Positions 36,560-49,188 of a DNA stretch of 64,000 nt are shown piece by piece; position 1 is the stretch's first letter, and each line of letters opens with the position of its first letter. The position numbers and the translations under genes were made by a program. The notes under the pieces are model-generated. The model was not told the DNA's origin. It saw nothing but the letters and a program-made list of their open reading frames with translations, and searched no databases. Source of the DNA: Parasponia andersonii (taxonomy: Eukaryota; Streptophyta; Magnoliopsida; Rosales; Cannabaceae); NCBI GenBank assembly GCA_002914805.1, contig JXTB01000229.1, forward strand, positions 397,221 to 461,220, given 5' to 3'.

Positions 36560-37460
36560 TCATTTCTTCTTCTCTCCAGCTCCACCGGCTCTGCAGGCAA
36601 ATCACAAATTAATATAAGGGACAGAAAGAGTAAACGCAATCTATCTTTCCTCCTCGTCATACTAAATTGAACAATGCTAGTGATTCTACCTAATGTGGTA
36701 ATTTTCTATCACAAGCTCAATCAAATCGATTTATCCAGAAAAAAAAAAATGCATCTCAAGATATGCGGAATCACAACTCATTTGCTACTATCAACTGGTA
36801 TTGAAAAGTTGGTAAAATTACTGGGATCCATAGCATTATTCTACTAAATATGCAACTTAATTCAAAATTACCTCATCTTGCGGAGAACATTGGACATCTC
36901 CTCACGCTTCTTCTTTGCCCTCTTGTGGGTTCCAAGCTTTCTCTTAGCCACTTTCAGAGCTCGCTTGTCCTTTCCGACTTTCAGAAGCTCAGTAATTCTC
37001 TTCTCATAGGGTGCAAAACCAGCAACCTCCCTAATCAAGTTTCTCACAAAATGGACCCTCTTGCTGGTTTTCTACAGAAGAAAACAAAAGCAGCTAACTC
37101 TGAGGCAATGCCAGCAGCATCGTACAAGAAGTACAATTATTTCAAAAGCAAGAAGAGAGCATAAACAAAACCAGTAGTTTCCATCGGCAAAAGATGCCCA
37201 ATATACTGAACAAAAAACCCAAAAAGGTTTAAAAACGAAAAAGTATGATCTTCAGAAAACTCGCGAAATGGACAATTAAGATGACTAAAAATATAAGAAC
37301 ATTGCAATTCTGGAAATGAATTACAGAATTAGTACGGCGTCGGATGGAAACCACTTACCCCTTTGCGATCAGAAGGCCTTGGAGCTAAGTCCTTCTTGGT
37401 CACAATATGTCCTCTGTTCAATCCCACAAAGAGGCCCGTATTGGGCTGTTTAGGAGCCAT
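36560..37460 (-). CDS. RPL36: 60S ribosomal protein eL36 (L36), copy B
   Basis: Three coding exons (37460-37359, 37071-36872, 36590-36560) give 110 aa, with exon lengths 102, 200 and 31 nt, identical to copy A. The protein differs from copy A only at Ile19 and Asp24, both conservative. A 5' UTR intron is supported: acceptor at 37470-37469 (GAGCCAG/GTAAGG) and a plausible donor at 38029 (GAAGAG/GTATTT), with the leader exon in the region 38030-38100. The product is a large-subunit ribosomal protein. The TGGGCC/telo-box promoter arrangement of copy A recurs upstream. Both copies look functional. Confidence 0.95.
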
Positions 37461-38092
37461 TACCTTACCTGGCTCAATGTCCATTTTTGTTTAGTCCACA
37501 TACACGGGAAAAAAAAAAAAAATCAAACAAAAATAAAAACAACTCTCATCAGAATCGTTTACAATCAAATTCAACAAGTATTGCAAAATCACTGTAAAAA
37601 CATAATCTTATGCAATAGATAAAAACCAAAATTTATTATCACATACATCTAAAAAGTAATGGACAGATTAAAACTGACATAAAATCTTGGTTCTTAAACC
37701 TTCTAAGCAAATAAAAGGCTAAGCAGGCAACCATGATAGCATAAAGCAATGGTACGATATTACTGAACGTTTACTCAGGTATGCAGAGACACACGCCATA
37801 TATGTCTAATATAAATCATAGTAACGCCAAAAATCACCATTTACATAAAACCCTGAAAGCCCAACATTTCATTAGAATGAAATTTCAACTGCAACGATAG
37901 AAAACCAGAGCTTTCATGCCAAATATCATGAAACCAATAAAGCAGATATTTCAACAGGATAAGCTTCAGCATTATTTATTGCTAATTAAGAAATATAAAC
38001 AGTGAAAAATAACAATCAGCTCAAAATACCTCTTCTGATTCTTCTGCTTCAACCAGAAATCAAATGGCGGAGAAGAAAAACGGCCGAGCTTA

Positions 38093-38261
38093 AAACCCTA
38101 GATGAACGTATATATATATATATAAATATAAATATATATATACGTGTGTGCGTGTGTGTGTGTGCATGTTTCTTAGAAGCCCTACTTTACTTTTGCTTTG
38201 GGTCGTATTAGTTGGGCCGGCCTTGAGTCTGAATGTTGAATCCACACTTAAAGCTGGCCCA
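38093..38261 (-). promoter_or_regulatory. Telo-box plus site II motifs, promoter of eL36 copy B
   Basis: AAACCCTA is on the plus strand at 38093-38100. TGGGCC is at 38213-38218 and GGCCCA at 38256-38261. Between them lies a TA/GT microsatellite (about 38108-38166). The combination matches that of copy A, though the telo-box is in the opposite orientation. Confidence 0.65.
38108..38166. repeat. (TA)n-(GT)n microsatellite in eL36 copy B promoter
   Basis: TA-rich dinucleotides run into a GTGTGTGCGTGTGTGTGTGTG tract. It separates the telo-box from the site II motifs and is probably length-polymorphic. Confidence 0.85.
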
Positions 38262-38274
38262 GATCTACTAGTCT

Positions 38275-38520
38275 TCGGTAAATTAGCGCGGATATCCTTT
38301 TTAACACTTCATTTTAATGTGTGTCCATTTTTCTCTCAACTAAATGTCCGAGTAGTATATATACCAGCTTTAATTTATATTCTGAGTATATTAACTTTTA
38401 TACTAAATACATCATATTTTATAATTAATATATTCACTAATATACTGATTATTTTACTATAATATTTGAAAAAGGATAGTTTACTGAAAATGTGCCTAAA
38501 TTTCAATTATTTTGCTATAA
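38275..38520 (-). repeat. Dispersed repeat copy, inverted orientation
   Basis: Its reverse complement begins GGATTTATAGCAAAATAATT and has blocks TTTAGGCACATTTT, ATCAGTATATTAGTG and AAATATGATGTATTTAGTAT. The same order of blocks is seen on the plus strand at about 39455 and 39640. Confidence 0.5.
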
Positions 38521-39454
38521 ATCCATTATTCTTCTTTTTTTTATCTTTTTATTTTTTTCGCTTTTCTAAATACATACTTTCCGTTAAAAAGACACGTAGT
38601 TTAGTGTTTTAAATTTTATTCACGTCTAGAGTTGATAAAATGCCATGTCATTAACCGTCTACAAGTTTGTTGTCGTTTAAGTTGGTAAACGGCAAATCCT
38701 CTCTGGTATTAACAAAATAAACGGGTCATATATAGAAAAATGGGCGGCAATAATCGTAAAATGATATGTGGATATATAATGATAAAATGATGCCGTTTCT
38801 AACATTAGCTCCTTGTCCTTTAATTCCATAAAACTGTACTAGTAAGTTCTACTTATTATAAAAAATAAAAAATAATTTCTGTACTATGAGAATTGAACTC
38901 TTTATTTAGTACCCAATCCTCGATAAGCGATCAAGATTGGATCTTACTGTTTATCTAAAAAGACTCCTCCGATCCTCATAAAATTAGAGTTTTGTAAGGG
39001 TTCTCTTCACAAAAAGTGTGAGAGATGAGAAGAAAAATAAAATGAGAGTAGTTACAACTTTTCAATTGCCTTTTTATCTTTTATATTGGCAAAAATTGAC
39101 AAATGATGATATTTACTAAAATTAGACCATTTGATATTATATGTCAATATTAGAGAAATTAGGCTCCATATAAGTTTTCAAGTATTGCTTTTTTTTTTTT
39201 TAACTTTTAGCAGTTTTATTTTAAAAAAAATCACTAATAACATTTTTTTATTGCAAAGTATTAAACATACCCCTAATTTTTTTCTAGTTGGTTATTTTTG
39301 TTTATAAAACCTGACCCAATAAGTTAAATACTAATCTAAACTAGTCCCTCTTACCTTGTTGAGTTGGAAGAAAATTACTAAAACTTCTATGTTTGTAAAA
39401 GTAAAACAAAAATTGCTAAAAAGTTTTACTTGGAAGATGCTCTATATGAAAGAA

Positions 39455-39830
39455 TATTTACTCGATGGGATCTTCTAGCAAAATGATTGAATTTTAGGCC
39501 TACTTTAAGTAAGTGAACAATTTTAAATATTGTAACAAAATGACTAGTATATCAATGTATAAACTAAGTGTAAAATATGATGTATTCAGTATAAAAATTA
39601 GAACAGCTTTCATTATATGTTAATATTACGACTTAATAAGTATTGGGTCTTATAGCAAAATGATCAAATTTTTGGCCTATTTTAAGTAAACTTTCATTTA
39701 ATGATGTAACAAAATGACTAGTATGTTAGTGTATATACCAAATGTAAAAATATATTGTACTAAGTATAAAAATTTTAGTTTATACATAGACAAAAGCTGG
39801 TATATAAGTATAGATACCAAATATGAATAT
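39455..39830 (+). repeat. Two tandem copies of the dispersed repeat
   Basis: The first copy starts GGGATCTTCTAGCAAAATGA (about 39459) and the second GGGTCTTATAGCAAAATGAT (about 39645). Both continue with GCCTA-TTTTAAGTAA, TAACAAAATGACTAGTAT and a TAAAAAT-rich end. They are diverged copies about 185 bp apart. Confidence 0.55.
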
Positions 39831-42231
39831 ATATATATATATAATTGGCAAAATGGATATTTATTAAAATAACTCTAATTTTTCATAAAAATAGTCACAG
39901 TAAACATCAATAATCTCATTTCATATGAAAAAAGTAACTAATAACTATATTTAAAAATTTTGACATCAATATAATGTCTAAAATAAGAGTACTTTCAAAC
40001 AAAAAAGAAGATAAGAAATCACAACACATATATTTTTTGTGCGACAATCAAAATTCCTTGAGCTAAAAGATTGGCAGTTAGGAGTAAGACAATAAAGAGT
40101 AAGTTGTGCAGTACCACATCGTCTGATGAATATAAAAGATAATAATTTATGTAAGATTCACCTCTCAATAGTATAAAGCATTTTGAGGTGAAACCCAAGA
40201 TCAAAACTATGAAGGCTTAGGCTTAAAGCGGACAATACTAAATCAAGTGGAGGTATTGTGATAATCAAAAGAGTTTTTAATACTTCTACATGCATAAACA
40301 AAAACGAATTAAAAAAATAAGGTGGGTTAATTTTTTTCTAGTCTGAAAACTAGTTACTAGTTATACACTAGTTATAAGTATTATTGATTATTAGTGCTCG
40401 AAAATTGGTTACTGATTATTAGTTTCTATTTTAGAAACTAGTATTTTTCTAAAATTTTTTTAAAAAATACAGTACCAAATCTAGAAAATTAAGCCCACCG
40501 TATTTTTCTAATTATTTTTTTAAAATATTATATGTGGTATAATTTTTATCGATCAAAATTCTTTGAGTCAAATCTGTCTGAATCTCAAGATTAGCATAAA
40601 ATGATAAACTGTGTATTTCTACGTCGCCAGAGAAAAGTGAAAAATGATGATTTATAATAAGGATCCCCTCCTAATCGTATGAAACTTTTTAGTTTGAAAT
40701 CTACAAACAAAACTAAGCAGGTTTAATTCCAAAACAAATAATATTATAACAAGTGAAGGAAGATGCTACATTTGTCTAGCTGCAAACTTGTAGCAGGTGT
40801 TCTTTTTCTTACACCCGCTATGAGTAAAAGTTAAAATTAAAAGTAGATTTATCATAAAATTGGTCATTTTGATGTAAGCCTTGATTGTAAAAGTTAAATT
40901 ATTGCCTAAAGTCAAGTTTACACTTCCCTCATTCATAAGTCACAAGTACTTAGCTTAATGTTTAAATGCACCACCTTTACTGGCCAGCTAAAGAGAAATT
41001 TCTTAGAATTTCGATTGTACAGCAAACTATATATTTTTTTCCTGGTAGTTACAATAATTTGATAATGAGGAAAGAGTACACAGAATAAGTTAAGACGCTT
41101 GTAAAACAAGAAACGAAAACGTGTTAGCACCAATCTCCCTCTTAAAAGCATGGTAATATCTATTAGGACTTAGACAATTTGGGATAATCATTGAGGGTTA
41201 TTTATTTCCCTTTGTAGTTTGTACAAACTCGAAATCATATGATTCTCATTATTAAATGCATCGATATATTTAAAAAACAAAATTATCATAATTTATTTAA
41301 AAAAGAAGGGTATCATAACGAGTTGGTTTATTTTTGACTTCTTAGATGTAATAAATAAACGAACGAAAAGGCAAGAATCTCCAAAGGAAACTAACAAATT
41401 ATAGTTTCTGTTGCGGTTATTAAATTTAATGGTCCAACCCTTCTAATAATTTCGAAATAAAAATTATTTACTATTGTTCTAAGCTTCGAACTTATCGAAA
41501 TGTGAAAATTGCAATAAAACATCTATATAAATGTGTAAATGCCTTTACAGGGTGATGTAATAGTCAATGTGCTCTAATAAATTATATAAATAATAAACAC
41601 CATCCCAAAATCTATCTTTGCGAAAATAGTGAATGATTAAGCAAATAACGTAGCTTGTTTATTCTTTTTATTTTTATTTTTTGGTTCAAATAATGGCAGC
41701 TATATTAGTCTTGCATGATGTTAATTTTCTTTAGAGTTTAACAAAAATTAAATTTTCTTTCTTAAATAAATGTCCAAAGCCAAAACACAAAAGGCTGAGA
41801 AGGTTGGTGAGCTAGCTGCCAAGTGCTAACCTCATGGAAACTTTGCTTGTTAATAATAAAAAAAATATTACTGAGGTGCACTACAATCATAACGTAAAGT
41901 TAAAGATCGAAAACAAAAAAGAGAATTGGTTACTAAATATCACCTTGAAAATGACAATTTCAACCGAATTCTTAACTAAGGGTCATTGTTTCTTGTTTAC
42001 GCAACATAAATTCAAAACCATAATGTAAGATGCATGGTTCAAGTCAAGTCTATGCGCCTTTTCAAGTTCTAAAAATAGAAATTATTCCAAAATGTTTGGG
42101 TCTTAATTATTATTGAAATTTTTTAATAATAATATATATATTATGTGATTTATTATTTTTTAATTAATGATAATATTACATTTATTTGTAAAAAATTTTA
42201 ATATGTCCATAAAATAGTGAATTCACGTAGC

Positions 42232-42775
42232 ATATGATACAAAATATTAGTACAATAATAGACTCTATATATTATCCTTCCTTTAGAGTTTTTAAAAAAT
42301 AAAACTACTTTAAAATGCAAATAAAAACTCTAATATAATTAAAAAAATTTATTATAAAATTTATACATAAATTAACCTAAAATTCGAACAACTCCACTCT
42401 TACACACCCAAAAATATTAGACCAATTAGGAAACTTTAACGTAATTAAGCATAAATAAGAAAAGTATCTAAATTACAATATGTCCAATGAAATTATAATT
42501 TGGATATGATACAAAATATTAGTACAATAATAGACTCTATATATTATCCTTCCTTAAGAGTTTTTAAAAAATAAAACTACTTTAAAATGCAAATAAAAAC
42601 TCTAATATAATTAAAAAAATTTATTATAAAATTTATACATAAATTAACCTAAAATTCGAACAACTCCACTCTTACACACCCAAAAATATTAGACCAATTA
42701 GGAAACTTTAACGTAATTAAGCATAAATAAGAAAAGTATCTAAATTACAATATGTCCAATGAAATTATAATTTGG
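42232..42775. repeat. 272-bp tandem duplication, two near-identical copies
   Basis: Unit 1 is 42232-42503 and unit 2 is 42504-42775. Reading base by base I found one difference (CCTTTAGAG in unit 1, CCTTAAGAG in unit 2). The second copy ends about 315 bp before the U-box kinase start codon. Confidence 0.9.
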
Positions 42776-43089
42776 ATATTGTAATTACTAATTTTTTTTT
42801 CCATTGAAAAAAAAAGTTTCCTTTTCATTCTTTTTTTTTTTTTCTTTTTTTTGTGAAATGCTTCCTTTTCATTCTTGTGACACGTAGATATTGCACTGTC
42901 CTTTGCCAAAACTTTCTTAGCTTCTATACTTTATTAGTATTTACTTGAACATTTCCAAGCACAAAAAGAGAGAAGAAAGAGGAGTTTTTGGTTGGTTTCC
43001 AGAGGGACTGTTTCAGCGGGACTTAAAGCTAAAGCCCAGAGTGTCTAGAGCTTTCGGCAAATCAAAGCTCCGCTCATACATTTGTACGG

Positions 43090-46000
43090 ATGGGAAGCGT
43101 TGCAGTAGCAACCGAAGAAGAGCGAGTCTTTGATGTGGAAGAGACTATATTTGTTGCGGTGGGGAAGCAGGTCGACCAGAGCGAGAGAGCGCTCTTATGG
43201 GCGGTCCATAGATTTTCAGGGAAGAAGATATGCCTGCTTCATGTTCACAAGCCTTCGCTTGTGTCTTCAATGAGTGAGTTTTTGAATCTTGACTAATTGG
43301 TTTTGGATTGTCTTTAATGGGTTTTCTATTCCCATTAATGGAATAAAATAGTTATGGACTTCTGGGTCTGTATTATTATGGAGTTTTGGTAATTGGGCTT
43401 TAAATTATGTGTGCATTCGATTAGAGAATGGAGGATAAGGGTATCTCAATTGGATTTGAACACCTATGTTTGGCTGCCAGAATTGTGAATTCTGTATCTA
43501 GTGTTTATCGTCTATTATTGTAACAAATAACTAAAGCTGTGTTTGGTGGATGTAAAGGGGGAGAAAGGAAAAATTGGGTAAGCTAAGGAGCCATATTTTG
43601 ATTGAGAGTGTGACTTCAAAATTAAGATTATGAACAATTTGCTTATCTCCTGCCAGTATTTTGATTAGAACAGATGCACGGATTTGGCATTTATTGATCT
43701 AAAAGATCAAACAGTGAAGAAAAGGACAGAATATTTGTTTCTTTATTGCTTCATCACAATTTCTAAAATTAGGATTAGTTTAAATGTAGATTAAGTATAT
43801 GCTTACTTTTCTGAACCACATTGCTGTAACTTTCTTTGTATACTCTAATTACAATTGTTGAGTATTTTAGTAAATACCTGCTTTTTCTATGATTTGCAGC
43901 ACAAGGAAATACTCCTGCCAATAGACTGAAACAGTATGTGGTTAGAGCGATTCAACAAATTGAATATAAAAAACTACGAGGACTTCTTGATAACTACCTA
44001 CTTATTCTTTCCCGAGGCGGGGTGTGTATCACTTTTCTCATTCTTTATTTGATAAATTTGTTAATTTGAGGTTTCATGCTACCATTGGTTGTAATTTTAT
44101 TCGTTAATGCGCTAAGGTAGAATGTGAAGCATACTATTTTCCTTCAGCTGATATGCAACATTGGATTCCAAGTGAACTAAGAAAGATTAGAAGTTTGAAA
44201 GATTTAACCACACACTGATGCGCATATTACTTCTTAGATATCTTTTTAGAAGACTAAAGATTGCATTAACTCTTAAACAGATTGTGATTGACATATTGGA
44301 TTATTTTTCTAGGTGCAGGCATACGAAGTATGGATTGAGACGGACAATGTTGAGAAAGGGATTGTGGAACTTATTGCTCAGCATGATGTTAGATGCCTTG
44401 TCATGGGAGCTGCTGCTGACGAATATTATTATGAGTATGAGTATATTACATGCTGCTGCTGTCTTTATAAGTGGAATTAATCAAGTCTTTTATAATCAAG
44501 CTAAAATTGGCACATGCATGCAAGAGTGTCTCTGCAGAGGCTTCTTTGATGTAATTACTGGTTTTGAGTTATCTAGAAGTAGATACAGCTTTCAAAGCCT
44601 AAGAACCGAGTTAATTGCTAGGAGAACTTGCTTTTTTTGAAATTTTAGAATTTCCATAACTCTTTTGTTAAGTTTTTTGATGACTGTGAACTAAAGCAAA
44701 ACCACATGCTTTCATTTTAACTGACTGATTGCTTTTGAAATTGAAGGAGACTGGCAGAACTAAAGTCCAAAAAAGCAGTTTTTGTATGCCAACAAGCAGC
44801 AAGATCTTGTCATATTTGGTTTACTTGCAAGGGGCACCTCATATACACCAGGTAGTTTTGGAATGAGCTAGCTGATTTCTGTTACAGTGGTTTCCTCGAT
44901 AAATAAGGATTTAAATATTGATGACCAAGTTAGCTAACTTACTGAATGTAATGTTTTTGCACTACACCATGCTGCTAAGATGCATCCAAGCAACTTCTGA
45001 AACCTCTTTTACTTCTGCTTTCCCTCTTTAGGATGATTTTAGCTGTCAGTTGTTAAGAAAAGATTATTTGAAGGCATTCAATCATAGTATCAGTGATCAA
45101 GAACACAATGGACCTCTTCTTGTTTTGTTCACAGAGATAATATCTGCTAATTTAGCTGTTTAACTGGGAAACAGTACTTCTAGGAAAATAGGAAAACTAA
45201 GTTGAAAATTTTAATTCTTTTGGTTCTTATTTTCCTTTTTCAGTTTACCTCCCAACAAAGGTCTCCATCTATATCTAATCTCTAGAAAACATCAAGTCTA
45301 GAGTCTAATTGTCTGCCATGAGAATCCTTAAGTTTCTTTTGTGTCTGATATCTGTTTCATAATTGTCTTGCTTATACATGTTATCATGCCGAATTTCATT
45401 TCCCATTTAAGTCTATACTGTAATTCTTCTTCTTATTGTTTCTACAAGAAATGTTATAGTTGCCACTGATATCAAGAGAAATTAAAACAGGGGCGACAGT
45501 CGGGATAGATCTGAAAGAGAAGTCTCTCCTTTGCTGATAATGAATTCACCTACTAAAATCAATCAATACGGAGAAATAAAATCGGATTCTCCTCACCGAC
45601 TGAGCAATCTAGGTAGGCTTACTACTAACCCTGGTTGTTTTTCCTTTAGTGAGAAAAATATATTGAACGTGGTTCTTGTGTCAAGTTCTATCTTCTTAAG
45701 AAGTACTAGATAAGTAACTTTGTTACAGAGTTCTGCAGATTTAGAGGAAGATGCCAACGAAATGGATAAAATTTCAAGTTGGTTTTTTCACCATTGTTCA
45801 GTAGATTCAATTTTGTCTTCGAGAGTGATTAATACTTCAAAGTTAACCCCATTACACACAGATGAGGTGAGAGAAGGTTGCTAAATTTACCTCCTGGTTG
45901 TTTCTGTTATAGCCATTTACTTGCCTGATGCAACATTATTGTACAAGGAGTGTGATTTTATCTTTATAAACCCTTGCTTTACTATAGAATAAAGACAGGA

Positions 46001-48864
46001 ACTTACAGATTCTAGAAATTATATTGTGCTAATTTTGGTTTCATATTAAAGTAGTCTGATATTTGAGAAGATGACAAAGTATTTAATCTTTAAAGAAATC
46101 AGGAAGCTTTTTAGAACTGTAGCCCTTTACCTTATGTTTACATTTCTTTCAGTCAAATCATTGGAGTATGCCTTTTCAGTTTAAATAATTTGGTTCTTTT
46201 CTGAATTTTACAGGAGCAAAAGGAGCAAGAACAAGCAGTTGAAGAGAGCTATTTTAGTCTAGAACAAGCCATTGAGGACACTAAAGAGTCAAAATGGAAA
46301 GACTTTGAAGAAGCAGTGAAACGGTGGAAAGATGAGGAAGATATTGTGGAGGCTAAATGCAAGGCAAACCTTCTTTATGTTAATTATCATTTTTTCCCCT
46401 CTTTGTATTGGTATCTTCTGAGGATATGTTATTATCATAAATTAATGTTTGAGACAAGTGTAAAAAATATTCTTCTGAGAATTGAATATAGAAACTAAAG
46501 AGATTCGTTCTGGATCGGAAGCTGCAGCACCTGACATGAATTAATCATTCCAGATGCTCATCTAACCACATCTAGGAAGGACATGGGTTACATATAATTT
46601 ACAGTATTTGTTTCTTGTCAGCTTCCTTCCGATCACACAAACTTTGGAGATCCCTAGTTCAGGATCATATAAGGATCTAGGTCAATTTAAATGATTTAAT
46701 GTTATAGATTTGTCGTTCATGGCCTCTTTAATTAGGTTAGACGTAACTTCCCCTATCACTCTATGCTCACATAAAATATCTTCTGCCATGGTTTTGTTTA
46801 GCTTCCTCATAGTAGATAAGGCATATCTGTGAGTGAATCTCATTTTCACTAATATGTGGTTATCATGGTGTCTTGCAGGGAAAAGCATTTCAAAGCTTAT
46901 GTGTTAAGGAGATTAGCCAAAGAAAAGAGATTGAAGAAATGCTGGCAAGAGTGAAGCAAGAAACGGAAATGATGAAAGATGAGTGTGATGAGTCCATAAA
47001 AGAACTCCAGATGGTTCAGAAAGAGAACCTAGTGCTAGAGAGCCAAGTTGCAAAGTCACAAGATGAAATTAAGGAGTTGGAGGAGAAGATCATCTCAGCT
47101 GTCCAACTTTTGATAAGTTTCAGAGAAAAACGAGATAAATTGAGGATGGAGCATGGGAGTGCAGTAAGAGAAGTCGAATGGCTAAAAAGATTGATGAAAG
47201 GGGAAGCTTCAAGCTTTTGCAGGTCGAAACTCCCAATTTTCTCTTTCCTAGAGATCAATGAGGCAACCAACGAGTTTGATCCATCCTGGAAGATTGCTGA
47301 AGGAAGATATGGAACCGTCTACAAAGGGAATCTTCGCCAAATGCATGTTGCTATAAAGATGTTGCCTTCCTATGGCTCTAAAAGTCAGTTAGACTTCCAG
47401 CGCGAGGTAAATTTACTTTGACGAAATAGATTATTTACATTTTCATCTAAATACCAGTTAAATAAGAATAGCATGCATTATGCTATACTAGAAGTTTAAA
47501 TTATACTATTAGCTTTGAGGCTAACTCTCTTAAAGTTTTACGTGATCAAACAGAGTCAACTGAGAACATACACTAATTATTACTTGGGTTCTCAAAAACT
47601 GACACTTTTCCTTCTTCAATTGGATTTCATCAGGTAGAGATTATAAGCAGGGTAAGGCATCCAAACGTAGTAACACTAATTGGAATGTGTCCAGAATCTA
47701 GGTCAATAGTGTATGAGTATCTGAAAAATGGCAGCCTTGAAGATCGCCTCAGCTGCAAAGAGAATACCATTCCTTGGCAAATTCGAACTTGCATTGCTAC
47801 TGAAATATGCTCTGCCCTTATCTTCCTTCACTCTAATAAACCTTCCATTGTCCATGGGAATGTGAAACCCAGTAAAATTCTTCTCGATGCCAACTATGTC
47901 AGCAAACTGGGTGACTTGGGCGTGCTTTTTCTGATCCAGCAAAATGAAGAATCTAAGAAATCAGATGAAGCCTCTTTTTACACAGATCCAGAGTATCTTG
48001 AGACTGGAGAGCTTAAACCAGAATCAGATATCTACTCATTTGGCATTCTACTTCTACGACTATTAACTGCACGGCCTCCTGATGGACTTGTGAAAGATGT
48101 CCAATGTGCACTAGAAAATAATAACATAAATGCAGTGTTGGACTCTTCAGCTGGGGATTGGCCACTTGAGGAAGCCAAGCAGTTGGCTCAGTTGGCTTTG
48201 AGGTGTTGCCTAAGGAACCAGCTGGATCGACCAGACCTTGCATCAGTAGGCTGCGGTGTTCTTGAGCCAATGAGAACTTCGTGTATTGCCTCAGCTTCAT
48301 ACTTTGTTTCCAAGAAACGTCAACGGATACCCTCCCATTTTGTGTGTCCTATTCTTCAGGTAATATATTTTCAAAATATGTTTCAAACCCAAAATACTAT
48401 GGAAGCACCTTGATATGGTGTCTTTTTCCTGCCACCCTTTTGGAATATAATCAGCATAACAGCATATTGTCTCATACTCCATTTCTCAGATTATTGGTTT
48501 GAATGCCCTCTCTTTCTGTACAATCGTGTGTTGGCCAGGACTAAATGAAATGGTGTTAAATAAGAAAACTACATTACATCAAAGTATTTTATCACTTGGA
48601 AAACTGACTCGATGATTATTCAGTTGAGGTGGAAGGCCTCGGCTATGGGTGTTTTCTCACGAGTGGTGCTTGCATTTGCAGGAAATCATGGAAGAACCTC
48701 AAATAGCAGCAGATGGTTTTACATATGAAGCAGAAGCAATACGAGGATGGTTGCATAGTGGCCACGATACTTCTCCCATGACAAACCTTAAGCTTGAGCA
48801 CTTGAATCTGGTCCCAAACTATGCTCTTCAGAATGCAATTCTAGAGTGGCAGCTGCAAGAATGA
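43090..48864 (+). CDS. USP-coiled coil-kinase-U-box protein (PUB32/PUB33 type)
   Basis: Ten exons (43090-43273, 43900-44021, 44313-44434, 44747-44851, 45491-45612, 45739-45866, 46214-46363, 46879-47406, 47634-48359, 48682-48864) join to 789 aa. Domains in order: a universal-stress-protein-like region (IFVAVGKQVDQSERALLWAV; VMGAAAD; about 18-175), coiled coil (about 265-415), protein kinase (about 440-690) and U-box (about 716-789, VCPILQ to AADGFTYEAEAI). The U-box should recruit an E2 for ubiquitin ligase activity. In the kinase, Lys471 (VAIK) is kept but the catalytic loop reads HGN (Asn563 for Asp), and DFG is DLG (Asp581), so phosphotransfer is doubtful. The best Arabidopsis match is At3g49060. 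Exon 7 appears to use a GC donor. Intact otherwise. Confidence 0.9.
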
Positions 48865-49188
48865 TATTTCGTTTACATTATTATATTATCGTGGATACCC
48901 TCTGAGTGTGGTCCTTATAGGCTTTTTTTTTCAACTTGACCACATTAGTCCCCTCTTCTTCATTGTAATTAAACGCAACGGTGTATAGAGAGAGAACGAT
49001 TTCCGTCCATAATAGATTACCCCATCGGAGTTAAAAAATAAGACGAAATGGTAGTCTAAACAACAAAAAGGCATGACAAGGGACTTTTGGTTTAGAAATT
49101 TCTTTCGTGTCTTTGAGGGAGGGTTTCAAGGAAGAACGTCATTGTCCTTTTGTTTGGGAAATACAAAATATTTATCATGGACAAGAAA
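48865..49188. other. 3' UTR and downstream flank of U-box gene
   Basis: No gene. Lies between the U-box gene stop codon and the left arm of the transposon region. Confidence 0.45.

Larger units (their letters stand above)
38262..43089. other. AT-rich intergenic spacer with repeats
   Basis: No gene is supported in these 4.8 kb. It contains one inverted (38275-38520) and two direct (about 39455-39605, 39640-39830) copies of a dispersed repeat, and a 272-bp tandem duplication at 42232-42775. The last 150 bases or so are the leader of the U-box kinase gene. Confidence 0.5.

Noticed and set aside
44218-44640. 140-codon plus-strand ORF
   Set aside because: It overlaps exon 3 of the U-box kinase gene in another frame; the real frame gives a USP-like sequence (IETDNVEKGIVELIAQ).
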